From Corynebacterium kroppenstedtii (GTDB taxonomy: Bacteria > Actinomycetota > Actinomycetes > Mycobacteriales > Mycobacteriaceae), in assembly GCF_016894245.1 (NCBI RefSeq), contig NZ_CP069792.1, positions 868,001-932,000 of the forward strand: a stretch of DNA of 64,000 nt, read 5' to 3'. Within the stretch, counting starts at the first letter, position 1. Each line of letters begins with the position of its first letter. A program made the position numbers and the translations under genes. Below are positions 35,418-43,224 of the stretch, piece by piece. The notes below the pieces were generated by a model, which saw only the letters and a list, made by a program, of their open reading frames with translations, was not told the DNA's origin and searched no databases.

Positions 35418-36779
35418 CTAGCTCATCACATTTTTAACGAACGGGATGCTGTCCTCTTTAGACTTGTTCACCGTTCCGCTGTGATCTTTATCGGGATAGA
35501 ACTTGAACGTGACTGGCTGGCCGCTAGCCTTCATCTTCTCCGCAAGAGTTACAGCTCCGGGCATAAATATGTCGGTGTCCAATCCTCCTTGGCCGATAAA
35601 AACAGGTTGGTTATATCCCGATTCAGGTATTCCCATGTAGTCCTTGAGGGCCTGTTTGAATCCTGGGATAGTGTCTAAAGGCTTGGAAAACACCTCTTCA
35701 ATGCGGATGTTTTCCTTTTTAACGACATCCGTAATTCCTTCAGGGGCAGGATGCGATGGAGTCGACAAGGTGTCGCATATTGGTCCCTCAGCATAGTCCA
35801 CCCATTTCTTCCCGTAATCGGTGAGATAGGAATTGACGTCCCACTCCGGGTGCGCGGTACGAAGCCCGGAAACAATGTAGAGAAGATAGGTGGTGAGGGT
35901 CGGCAGCGCGTTTTGTTCACCCAATTTTCCTGGTGGGACCACGCCCGGACGGAACACCACTGGTAGTAAGTCTTCAATGTAAGCAGGAACTCCGGTGGCG
36001 ACGGCACCGCGGTAGGATAATCCGTCGCTGTTGCCACCGTATTCTTCTGCGTATCGTGCCGTGAACATTGCAGCGCCGCCGCCTTGTGACTGTCCGGCGA
36101 CGAACCACTTTTTGGCTAACTCCTCGAAGTGTGTTGTGGACGCCTTAATCGCGTCAACAACACTGTGAGCTTCTACTTTTCCGTCCAAATAAGGATGGCT
36201 GCCGGGCGTTCCGAGGCCGACGTAGTCGCTCGCAACAATTGCGTAGCCCTGGTCCATCCACGAATTTAGATAATCCCAATCTCTCTCCCATGCGGCTGGA
36301 CCGTTTGTAGAGTAGGCGCACACGTCGTTGAGGCCGACTGTGCCATGTGCCCAAGCCATAACCGGCCATCCGCCTTCAGGCGCCTTGCCTTGGGGAAGGT
36401 AAACGGCTGCGGTAGACAGCGCTGGCTGACCTTGGGAATTCACCGTCCAGTACGTGATTCGATACGACGCTCCCGCATGGGGCACAGCAATAGCCGGATT
36501 CAGTGGCTCGACTTTCGTGAGTGTGCCAGGCTCGGTCGCGTCACCGGGCGCAGTATCCATCAGGTGCGGATCATTGCTTCCGGGTATGGATTCGGTGGGC
36601 TGACTCACGGTGCCTTGGGCATCACCGGCATACGCGATCCCAGTGGGAATAGCGAGTGTCGAGGCGATTCCTAGAGAAGCGCTGAGGCTTAGGCTTGCAA
36701 GAACGGAGCGCCGACGTCTCGCCGTGTGCGCGCGAGAGAACCGATCGGGTTGAGAAGTTTGGGGAGCAGTGCGGGGCAT
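35418..36779 (-). CDS. secretory lipase (LIP family)
   Basis: A 453-residue secreted enzyme. The signal peptide ends around AYA (51). The catalytic Ser231 lies in GQSQGGG; the probable acid is in GLDTDIF and the His in DKDHSG. Proteins of this family hydrolyse triacylglycerols and are common in lipid-dependent corynebacteria. ATG 36779 follows AGGAGG, so the longer open frame to 36893 is rejected. Possible role: releasing host fatty acids, with the cutinase-like gene at the right edge as a second esterase (inference). Confidence 0.88.
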   Translation of the reverse strand: MPRTAPQTSQPDRFSRAHTARRRRSVLASLSLSASLGIASTLAIPTGIAYAGDAQGTVSQPTESIPGSNDPHLMDTAPGDATEPGTLTKVEPLNPAIAVPHAGASYRITYWTVNSQGQPALSTAAVYLPQGKAPEGGWPVMAWAHGTVGLNDVCAYSTNGPAAWERDWDYLNSWMDQGYAIVASDYVGLGTPGSHPYLDGKVEAHSVVDAIKASTTHFEELAKKWFVAGQSQGGGAAMFTARYAEEYGGNSDGLSYRGAVATGVPAYIEDLLPVVFRPGVVPPGKLGEQNALPTLTTYLLYIVSGLRTAHPEWDVNSYLTDYGKKWVDYAEGPICDTLSTPSHPAPEGITDVVKKENIRIEEVFSKPLDTIPGFKQALKDYMGIPESGYNQPVFIGQGGLDTDIFMPGAVTLAEKMKASGQPVTFKFYPDKDHSGTVNKSKEDSIPFVKNVMS

Positions 36780-36896
36780 GGGACCTCCTCCTAGGAATTG
36801 AGCTTTTTGAGAACGATAGTCCCAGCACATCAACGTCGATAGGAAACAAAGTAAAAACTTTGCAAAACCTATCTTTCGGTGGTGGCCACTCACTCC

Positions 36897-38405
36897 CTAC
36901 CGCTCATGCTCCGCTTTCATCGCCCGTTGCGTCCGTTGCTCAATGGCCGCAGCATTCTTCGCAACGTTTCGTGCCGACCGCAGACCCAAAGCGTCGTAAA
37001 TAGGACGGCATTTAAATATCACGGCGATGAACATCGCGACCGCACACGCACCCAAAAGCGGCGGAAGAAGCACCACGGCGCCCGTCATCTCGGTGGTCAA
37101 AACAAGCCCGGTCACCGGCGCGCCCACACTCGCGGCAAATAATGCTGCCATGCCGACGATTGCCATTGCCGACGGATCCGGCGCGACCTGCGGGAACAGC
37201 GCATGGCACACGAGCCCAACGATCAGCCCGAGTTCAGCGCCCAACACAAGCATGGGGGCGAACAAACCGCCCGGCGTGAGCGCGACATACGAACCGATCG
37301 CCATGATGAAACGCAAGATCAGCAGGCCGAGGAGAACCATGACGGTGCCGCGACCCATCAGAGCATCCATCGTCAACGAATCTCCGCCACCCACCAGATT
37401 CGGGCCGAGATAACCGACGACACCGATGGCCGCCCCGATCATGCCCGCACGGAGTTCCACAGGGAACGTTGACGCGTCGACTACCGCCAGGGTTCGCATG
37501 AGCATGCGGTTGTACAGCAGCCCAGCGAACCCGGCGACCAGCCCCACAAGCAGGAAAAATGGCCCATTATCCAGCGTGGGTGGTTGAGGTTCAGGAAGGG
37601 GAAACACGTGATCATCTCCAACGATCACATGCGCCATCGAATACGCCGCCCCAGAAGCTGATAGAACCGCAACTGTCATCCTGGCCTCGAAGCGCTTAAC
37701 CAATTCCTCAAGCACAAACACGGCACCGGCCAGGGGTGCGGAAAAGGCGGTCGTGAGTCCGGCGGCCGCTCCTGCGGCGATCAGTAAGCGCAGGTCGGCG
37801 CGGTTGTTGCGATAGGTCCGGCCCAGGATTGTCGCCACCGACGCACCAAGGTGCACTGACGGGCCTTCGCGCCCCAGCGCCAAACCGCCACCGATGGACA
37901 TCAGCCCGCCGACGAACTTGATGGGCAGCAAGCGCATGTGGGTGGGGTTGGCGTTGCCCTTCACGATGGCCTCGACGCGGGGAATGCCGGATCCCTCCGC
38001 CACCGGCTCCAGATGGCGAACCATCGCCGCCCCCACCATGGCCAATACTGCCGGAGCAACAATGGCGACGAGCACGCCGACGACCCCATGCCCCTGTGAC
38101 CACCCGAACACTGTGGTCCGCCATGCTTCCGCGTGCTCAAGACACACGCGGAAAAGGGACGCAATGATGCCAGTACCTAACCCCACCATGATGGCGGTAA
38201 TGGTCAGAGGAACCATCGACATTGATGGTCTCCCCTTGGCCTCATTCCACCACTCCAGGCTGTGATAGCCAGTTAGCACTCGGATGAGGCGTTCGCGCCG
38301 GGTGAGGGGCTGGCCACTGGCCGTCGGCTTCGCGTCGTTACTCACATCGTCACTGACGTCGCCACTCACAGTGAGGCCGTTAGTGTCGTGCTCGGAGTTA
38401 GTCAC
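36897..38405 (-). CDS. ClC-type chloride channel/antiporter
   Basis: A 502-residue membrane protein with the ClC selectivity motifs GSGIPRVEA, GREGPSVHLGA and the later GGLFAPMLVLGAELG. The antiporter glutamate is in GREGP. It is expected to move chloride and protons. It starts at GTG 38405 overlapping the end of the aldo/keto reductase gene by eight bases, with no strong ribosome-binding site, so translation may be coupled. Confidence 0.9.
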   Translation of the reverse strand: MTNSEHDTNGLTVSGDVSDDVSNDAKPTASGQPLTRRERLIRVLTGYHSLEWWNEAKGRPSMSMVPLTITAIMVGLGTGIIASLFRVCLEHAEAWRTTVFGWSQGHGVVGVLVAIVAPAVLAMVGAAMVRHLEPVAEGSGIPRVEAIVKGNANPTHMRLLPIKFVGGLMSIGGGLALGREGPSVHLGASVATILGRTYRNNRADLRLLIAAGAAAGLTTAFSAPLAGAVFVLEELVKRFEARMTVAVLSASGAAYSMAHVIVGDDHVFPLPEPQPPTLDNGPFFLLVGLVAGFAGLLYNRMLMRTLAVVDASTFPVELRAGMIGAAIGVVGYLGPNLVGGGDSLTMDALMGRGTVMVLLGLLILRFIMAIGSYVALTPGGLFAPMLVLGAELGLIVGLVCHALFPQVAPDPSAMAIVGMAALFAASVGAPVTGLVLTTEMTGAVVLLPPLLGACAVAMFIAVIFKCRPIYDALGLRSARNVAKNAAAIEQRTQRAMKAEHER

Positions 38406-39507
38406 GGGAGTCCGTCGCTACTTGCCATTGGTTGATATTGCGGTCAACCGCGTAGCGATCAATCTTCCGCAGTTCCTCGTCGGTAAATGACAGGTTGTCT
38501 AGTGCGCCGAGGCTGTCGTCGAGTTGCTCAACTGAGCTTGCCCCGATCAGTGCCGACGTCACCTCTGGCCGTCGAAGTGCCCAGGCGATCGCCATTTGCG
38601 CCAGTGATTGTCCACGCTCTTCGGCGATGGCATTGAGGGCGCGGATGCCCTCGAGAGTGTCGTCGTTGAGGAATGTGGAGTTCATCTTGTGGTTGCCCAG
38701 GCGTGAATCATCCGGGATACCATTGAGATATTTGCTGGTCAGAAGGCCTTGGGCCAGGACAGAGAACGCAATGACTCCCATACCGTTTTCGGCGCATGTT
38801 TTTAGCAATGATGTCTTCGCGGCGGGAGATACGGATGGGTCGGTGGGGCCGTCGGGGCCCTCGATCCACCGGTTAAACATGGAATAGCTGGGCTGCATGA
38901 TGGTGAGCGGAGTGCCCAGGTCGCGGGCGATGCTCTGTGCCTGCCGCGTGAGTTCGGGCGAGTACGAGCTGATGCCCACGTAGAGCGCACGCCCCGACCT
39001 AGCGATGTGGTCGAGCGCGCTCATTGTCTCTTCCAGTGGCGTGTCGGGGTCCGGGCGGTGGTGGTAGAAGATGTCTACATAGTCCAAACCCATCCGCTTT
39101 AATGAGGCATCCAGGCTTCCTACCAGGTATTTTCTGCTGCCCCCGAAGCCGTATGGGCTGCTATTCATATACCAGCCGGCCTTGGAGCTAATCACCATTT
39201 CTTCCCGGTATGGGCGGAAGTCTTGGGCAAAAATGCGGCCGAAATTGGATTCCGCGGATCCGGGTGGTGGCCCATAGTTGTTGGCTAGGTCGAAGTGGGT
39301 GATGCCACGATCAAAAGCACGCCGGAGGATTGCGCGTTGCGTCTCCAGGGGGCGATCCCCACCGAAGTTGTGCCACAATCCCAGGGTGATCGCGGGAAGT
39401 TTCAGGCCGCTATCCCCGCAGCGGTTGTAGGGCATGGGGGAGTGTGCCTCGGGGTCGTAGCGGTCATCTGCAGCTCGGTACACGTTTGGATAATGTGCGC
39501 TACTCAT
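38398..39507 (-). CDS. aldo/keto reductase, YghZ type
   Basis: A 369-residue NADPH-dependent reductase of the L-glyceraldehyde 3-phosphate reductase subgroup. The N-terminus YNRCGDSGLKLPAITLGLWH and the catalytic Asp/Tyr/Lys region (DLANNYGPPPGSAES, SKAGWYMN) are typical, with the YHHRPDPDTPLEETM strand. It reduces small aldehydes, possibly methylglyoxal. It overlaps the downstream ClC gene. Confidence 0.9.
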   Translation of the reverse strand: MSSAHYPNVYRAADDRYDPEAHSPMPYNRCGDSGLKLPAITLGLWHNFGGDRPLETQRAILRRAFDRGITHFDLANNYGPPPGSAESNFGRIFAQDFRPYREEMVISSKAGWYMNSSPYGFGGSRKYLVGSLDASLKRMGLDYVDIFYHHRPDPDTPLEETMSALDHIARSGRALYVGISSYSPELTRQAQSIARDLGTPLTIMQPSYSMFNRWIEGPDGPTDPSVSPAAKTSLLKTCAENGMGVIAFSVLAQGLLTSKYLNGIPDDSRLGNHKMNSTFLNDDTLEGIRALNAIAEERGQSLAQMAIAWALRRPEVTSALIGASSVEQLDDSLGALDNLSFTDEELRKIDRYAVDRNINQWQVATDSRD

Positions 39508-39614
39508 AGATCCCAGTGTAACGACGCAGGTGCACAGGGGTTAACGGTGTTGGCGGGCGTGGTCACGCACAGGTTCGCAGTGTTCGGGTGCCGGATATAT
39601 CAGTGTTCCTGGCT

Positions 39615-40493
39615 TTAGTCGTTAGGGATGAGCCGTGATGGAATTCCCATCTCTTGTATTTCCAGGGGTGTAAGTGCGTTTTCTTCTAACACTTTCTTGA
39701 CGACGAACCGCGCGCGGTCTTCCGGGTCGGGGATTCGTCGTGCCGCACTGAGGAGGGTGGTTAACGTGGCGGCGTTGTTCGATGCCCCAATGTTGTGTTG
39801 CTCGGCGCTATGCTCCTGCGCGCTGCGTCCTTCGGCGGAGGAGGGCCCCGCAGAGGATGACGCCGGGCCGAATGCACGCCACGCGACCGCCGTCGCCAAG
39901 GAAAGAAGGGTGATTCCGCGAGCTTCGTGGGGCTCGATGCGGCGGTCGACCACACGAGGGGACGAACCTCCACGCTCCTGCTCGCGGTGCGAGCGTTGCG
40001 CTTCCTTACTCTTGCGCAGACGACAGTGGAGTTCTTGCTGGCCAATCCCGACGGTGGAGCCGTCGTCGTTAGTAATGACTGTGGTGTACGGGATATTACA
40101 GAAGCCGTCGGAGGCGATTTCGTGTTTAATTTGCTCGACCATGGCGTTCGTGACTCGGACCGTGGCGTGGGCATTATTGCGGCCGGGGTTGATGTATTGG
40201 AATGTGCCGGTGCGCGTCCAGGCTTCGTACTCCCGCCCGAGGCGTTGCATAACGAGCATGCCGAACATGGCGTCGGTCATGGAGAACAGCGATCCGCCGA
40301 ACGCGGCTCCGTGTGCATTGCCGTTGAACCGGTTGACCTTGAGGATGAGGTGTGCCGACGACCAATCGTCGGGAATATCCCGGATTCTCACGCCTGCAGC
40401 AAAAAGAGGTGGGTATGCGCTCATAGCGGCGGCGAAGAGGCGCGGTGACCGGAGAACACGTTTGACGAGGAGGGCTGCAGCGCGAACATTCAT
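39615..40493 (-). CDS. DUF4442 / PaaI-type thioesterase-like protein with C-terminal extension
   Basis: A 292-residue protein. The first approximately 160 residues have the hotdog-fold DUF4442 features: HLILKVNRFNGNAHGAAFGGSLFSMTDAMFGML and YINPGRNNAHATVRV. The next approximately 130 residues are polar and Ala/Ser-rich. The ATG 40493 gives the conserved N-terminus; the longer frame to 40565 is not supported. Substrate is probably an acyl-thioester, unknown. It is divergent from the haem monooxygenase gene across a 338-base gap. Confidence 0.8.
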   Translation of the reverse strand: MNVRAAALLVKRVLRSPRLFAAAMSAYPPLFAAGVRIRDIPDDWSSAHLILKVNRFNGNAHGAAFGGSLFSMTDAMFGMLVMQRLGREYEAWTRTGTFQYINPGRNNAHATVRVTNAMVEQIKHEIASDGFCNIPYTTVITNDDGSTVGIGQQELHCRLRKSKEAQRSHREQERGGSSPRVVDRRIEPHEARGITLLSLATAVAWRAFGPASSSAGPSSAEGRSAQEHSAEQHNIGASNNAATLTTLLSAARRIPDPEDRARFVVKKVLEENALTPLEIQEMGIPSRLIPND

Positions 40494-40831
40494 GTGAGCT
40501 AGGTTACTCAACTTCGGTGGCGCCGGGGCGGTTTGTCCCATTCGGACGACGCTTTTTGTTGGCATGCAGACGTGCTGCAGTCACGGGTCGGTTTCTGGCT
40601 AGGTAGTGCCGGCTCAATCTGTACCTCGTTGATGGCGGCGGCCGTGGGGTACCGCGGTTTGCTGAAGGGCCAAGCGCCCCGGTGTTTCACCCCTCTGGCC
40701 AGCGCATACTCCGACTGGAAGATTTTTGCGACAGTCTCCCCTGTTATTTAAGGGGTAAGTTAGGCTGGATATATTGGGTTGCGACACCCCGTCGCTTTAT
40801 TTATAAGACAGCCAATGCTTAATATGAGTCC
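40494..40831. promoter_or_regulatory. divergent intergenic region with DtxR-like half-site and promoter
   Basis: A 338-base gap without a convincing gene. TAAGTTAGGCT at 40756-40766 matches the left half of the DtxR consensus (TTAGGTTAGGCT). A candidate promoter follows: TTGCGA (40779-40784), 17 bases, TATAAG (40802-40807). Evidence is by eye only. Confidence 0.45.
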
Positions 40832-41179
40832 ATGAGCATCGTAGTTACCAACCAGCTGACCATTACGTCAGATCGCGCGGACGAAGTTGTTTCCCGCTTT
40901 TCGCAGAATATGCAGTCCTTGGACACGTTCGATGGGTTCGAAGGCTTCGAACTGTGCAAGCCGACGGAACCTGCCGACGACCGCTGGATCGTCATCACCC
41001 GGTGGCGCGACCAGGAGGCCTTCCTGGGATGGCGCAATTCCCGTAAGTTCCGTGAAGACCACGGCTGGCGTGAGCGCGAATCCAGCAAAGAAGAAGAGGC
41101 AAAGAGGCCACCGCACGGGTCGATGAACTCCGTCGTCCGTAACTATGACGTCATGCTGACGAAGGATGCTGCTGAGTAG
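40832..41179 (+). CDS. MhuD/IsdG-type haem-degrading monooxygenase
   Basis: A 115-residue ABM-fold protein. Residues Asn7, Phe23, Trp67 and His77 line up with Asn7, Phe23, Trp66 and His75 of mycobacterial MhuD, the haem-pocket and axial-ligand residues. It would open haem in the cytoplasm to release iron. Start at ATG 40832. A DtxR-like half-site upstream suggests iron control. It complements efeUOB in iron acquisition. Alternative: a general antibiotic-biosynthesis monooxygenase of unknown substrate. Confidence 0.75.
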   Translation: MSIVVTNQLTITSDRADEVVSRFSQNMQSLDTFDGFEGFELCKPTEPADDRWIVITRWRDQEAFLGWRNSRKFREDHGWRERESSKEEEAKRPPHGSMNSVVRNYDVMLTKDAAE

Positions 41180-41285
41180 TTGACGCGGTAACGCGCGCAC
41201 ACGGCAACCCCACCCAGAACCCCCAGCGCATACAGCAAAAACCTCCGCTGCTTTCGTAACGAAAGTGGCGGAGGTGAAAATTTTG

Positions 41286-41359
<74 letters not shown>

Positions 41360-41424
41360 GTGCAACTCGACTAAGGCTAGCGCACGCTCTTTCGTACTGC
41401 CAAATCACTACGCAGGTGCCCTGC

Positions 41425-42588
41425 CTACAGTCCTTTCAGCACAATTTCCCGCTCAATGAAGCCGTCTCCCACTTCAATTTCGTCGATAGTGGGCTCGGGG
41501 AGGTCGTCGGTTCCACCGCCACCCTTTTCGACGATGCGCAGCAGCTGTGCGGTAGGCGGGCAGAATGTCCGCACCGGCGCAAACTTGGACGTTCCCAGGC
41601 CGGGGGAAACGTTGAGGATGGAGTCCTTCCACTCGGAGACGCCGGACGCATGTTCGCGATCGATCCCAGAGTTCGTCACGATAGGCTTCCCACCCGGCAG
41701 GCACAACTGCCCACCATGCGTGTGACCAGCGAGGATCAGCTGATACCCGTCCTTGGCGAAGGCATCCAGCACCCGCGGCTCAGGAGAGTGCGTTAGCCCG
41801 ATGGATAGGTCTGCGTCCTTATTCGGCTCCCCAGCGATCAGCGAATAGTCATCCAAATCCCCATGAGGATCGTCGACTCCAGCAACCGCAAGCCGGAACC
41901 CGTCGACGGCGAAATCATGCCGCTGATGGGTGCAATCTTCCCACCCATGCTCCTTGAACACCGCACGCAAATTCTTCCACGGCATGCTCTGGTCGCTGTG
42001 CTTTTGCTTTTTGCCCGTGAGATAGCGCAGTGGGTTAGGGGCCGTCGGCGCCCAATAATCATTGGTGCCAAAGCAAAACAGCCCCGGCGTCGTTAAGAGA
42101 GGAGAAAGTGTTTGAACGACGGCAGGCACGGCCTTCGGGTCGCCCAGGTTATCCCCGGTATTAACAACGAGATCCGGCTGAAGCTCGGCGAGCTCACTGA
42201 CCCACAGCTGCTTCAGTTGTTGGTGGGGCAACATGTGAAGGTCGGAGATATGGAGGATACGGAATTCGTTACGCCGTCCCCGAAAAGTGCCTTTGTCCAG
42301 CATGGGGATGGTTGTGACGGCGAGGCGGAATCGGCTGGCACCGAGTAGTGCGGCGGCAGCCCCTGCAGCTCCCGCAGCCCCCGCGGTGGCCGCAATTTTC
42401 TTGCCAATCGACCGCCCATTTTTCTTATCGATTTTCTTATCGACGAGGACCCCGCCCGCACGTGATGCCGCGTGGGTGGCCCGGTTAAGCAACGATGGTG
42501 CGGCTGGCCGGGGGTGCGAGGTGTGTGATGCTCGCGCCGCCGACGGGGCACTGTGCCGACTGGACGAGGACCGGGGAAAAATACTCAC
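41425..42588 (-). CDS. calcineurin-like metallophosphoesterase
   Basis: A 387-residue enzyme with a disordered N-terminus and one Ala/Gly-rich hydrophobic segment near residue 75. The metal motifs are HISDLHM, VVNTGDN, FGTNDYW (replacing the usual GNHD) and GHTHGGQ. Rv3683-like neighbours are ponA2 and whiB. The GTG 42588 lies 6 bases after a TACCAT -10-like hexamer, compatible with a leaderless message; no Shine-Dalgarno is present. Substrate unknown, possibly a cell-envelope phosphodiester. Confidence 0.87.
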   Translation of the reverse strand: MSIFPRSSSSRHSAPSAARASHTSHPRPAAPSLLNRATHAASRAGGVLVDKKIDKKNGRSIGKKIAATAGAAGAAGAAAALLGASRFRLAVTTIPMLDKGTFRGRRNEFRILHISDLHMLPHQQLKQLWVSELAELQPDLVVNTGDNLGDPKAVPAVVQTLSPLLTTPGLFCFGTNDYWAPTAPNPLRYLTGKKQKHSDQSMPWKNLRAVFKEHGWEDCTHQRHDFAVDGFRLAVAGVDDPHGDLDDYSLIAGEPNKDADLSIGLTHSPEPRVLDAFAKDGYQLILAGHTHGGQLCLPGGKPIVTNSGIDREHASGVSEWKDSILNVSPGLGTSKFAPVRTFCPPTAQLLRIVEKGGGGTDDLPEPTIDEIEVGDGFIEREIVLKGL

Positions 42589-42664
42589 ACGCCCATGGTA
42601 AAGGTGGTGGGACGCTTTTCCGATTCGGCTGGTCACCGTCCGGGCGGGCGCTATCCTCAAAAGC

Positions 42665-43126
42665 ATGGGTATGAAAGCAACGATCCGTGAGGATCTTAAG
42701 CAGTCGATGAAGAACCGCGATAAGGAAACGACCAGCACATTGCGTATGTTGTTGGCCGCCATCCAAGAGGAGGAAACGTCGGGAAAGGCGCATGAGGCGT
42801 CGGACCAGGACATTCTTCGCGTGATTGCTCGTGAAATTAAGAAGCGGCACGAATCTGCTGACGTGTACGCGAAGGCAGGGCGTGATGAACTTGCGGATTC
42901 TGAGCGCGCTGAGATTTCCGTTTTGGAACGCTACCAGCCGAAGCAGCTATCGGATGAGGAGCTTAATGCCCTGGTAGATCGTGTGATCGAGCAGCATCAA
43001 GCCGAGGGCGGCGAGGTTTCGATGAAAGCGATGGGGCAGATCATGAAGGCTGCCACCGCAGAGGCGAAGGGCACTGCTGACGGTAAACGCTTATCGACGG
43101 CTGTTCGCGCGCGCCTTCAGGGCTAG
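42665..43126 (+). CDS. GatB/YqeY domain protein
   Basis: A 153-residue YqeY protein with the typical opening MKATIREDLKQSMKNRDKET and the helical C-terminal domain (SMKAMGQIMKAATAEAKG). The function in this family is uncertain; similarity to the GatB tail suggests tRNA interaction. A TATCCT -10-like hexamer ends 7 bases before ATG 42665, so the mRNA is probably leaderless. It is divergent from the metallophosphoesterase gene. Confidence 0.92.
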   Translation: MGMKATIREDLKQSMKNRDKETTSTLRMLLAAIQEEETSGKAHEASDQDILRVIAREIKKRHESADVYAKAGRDELADSERAEISVLERYQPKQLSDEELNALVDRVIEQHQAEGGEVSMKAMGQIMKAATAEAKGTADGKRLSTAVRARLQG

Positions 43127-43224
43127 GGCATCTGGTCATCTCCCATTCAGCCGGCGCCCATTTGGGCGGGCGCTCAATCGGTCGGTGCCCATTCCGGCCA
43201 CCGTTCCACTCGCCGGCCCCGTCG

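Noticed and set aside
39628-40497. 289-codon frame antisense to the DUF4442 gene
   Set aside because: Composition typical of shadow coding; no start signal.
40508-40751. Small open frames on both strands in the DUF4442-monooxygenase gap
   Set aside because: They overlap each other, lack ribosome-binding sites and recognisable domains.
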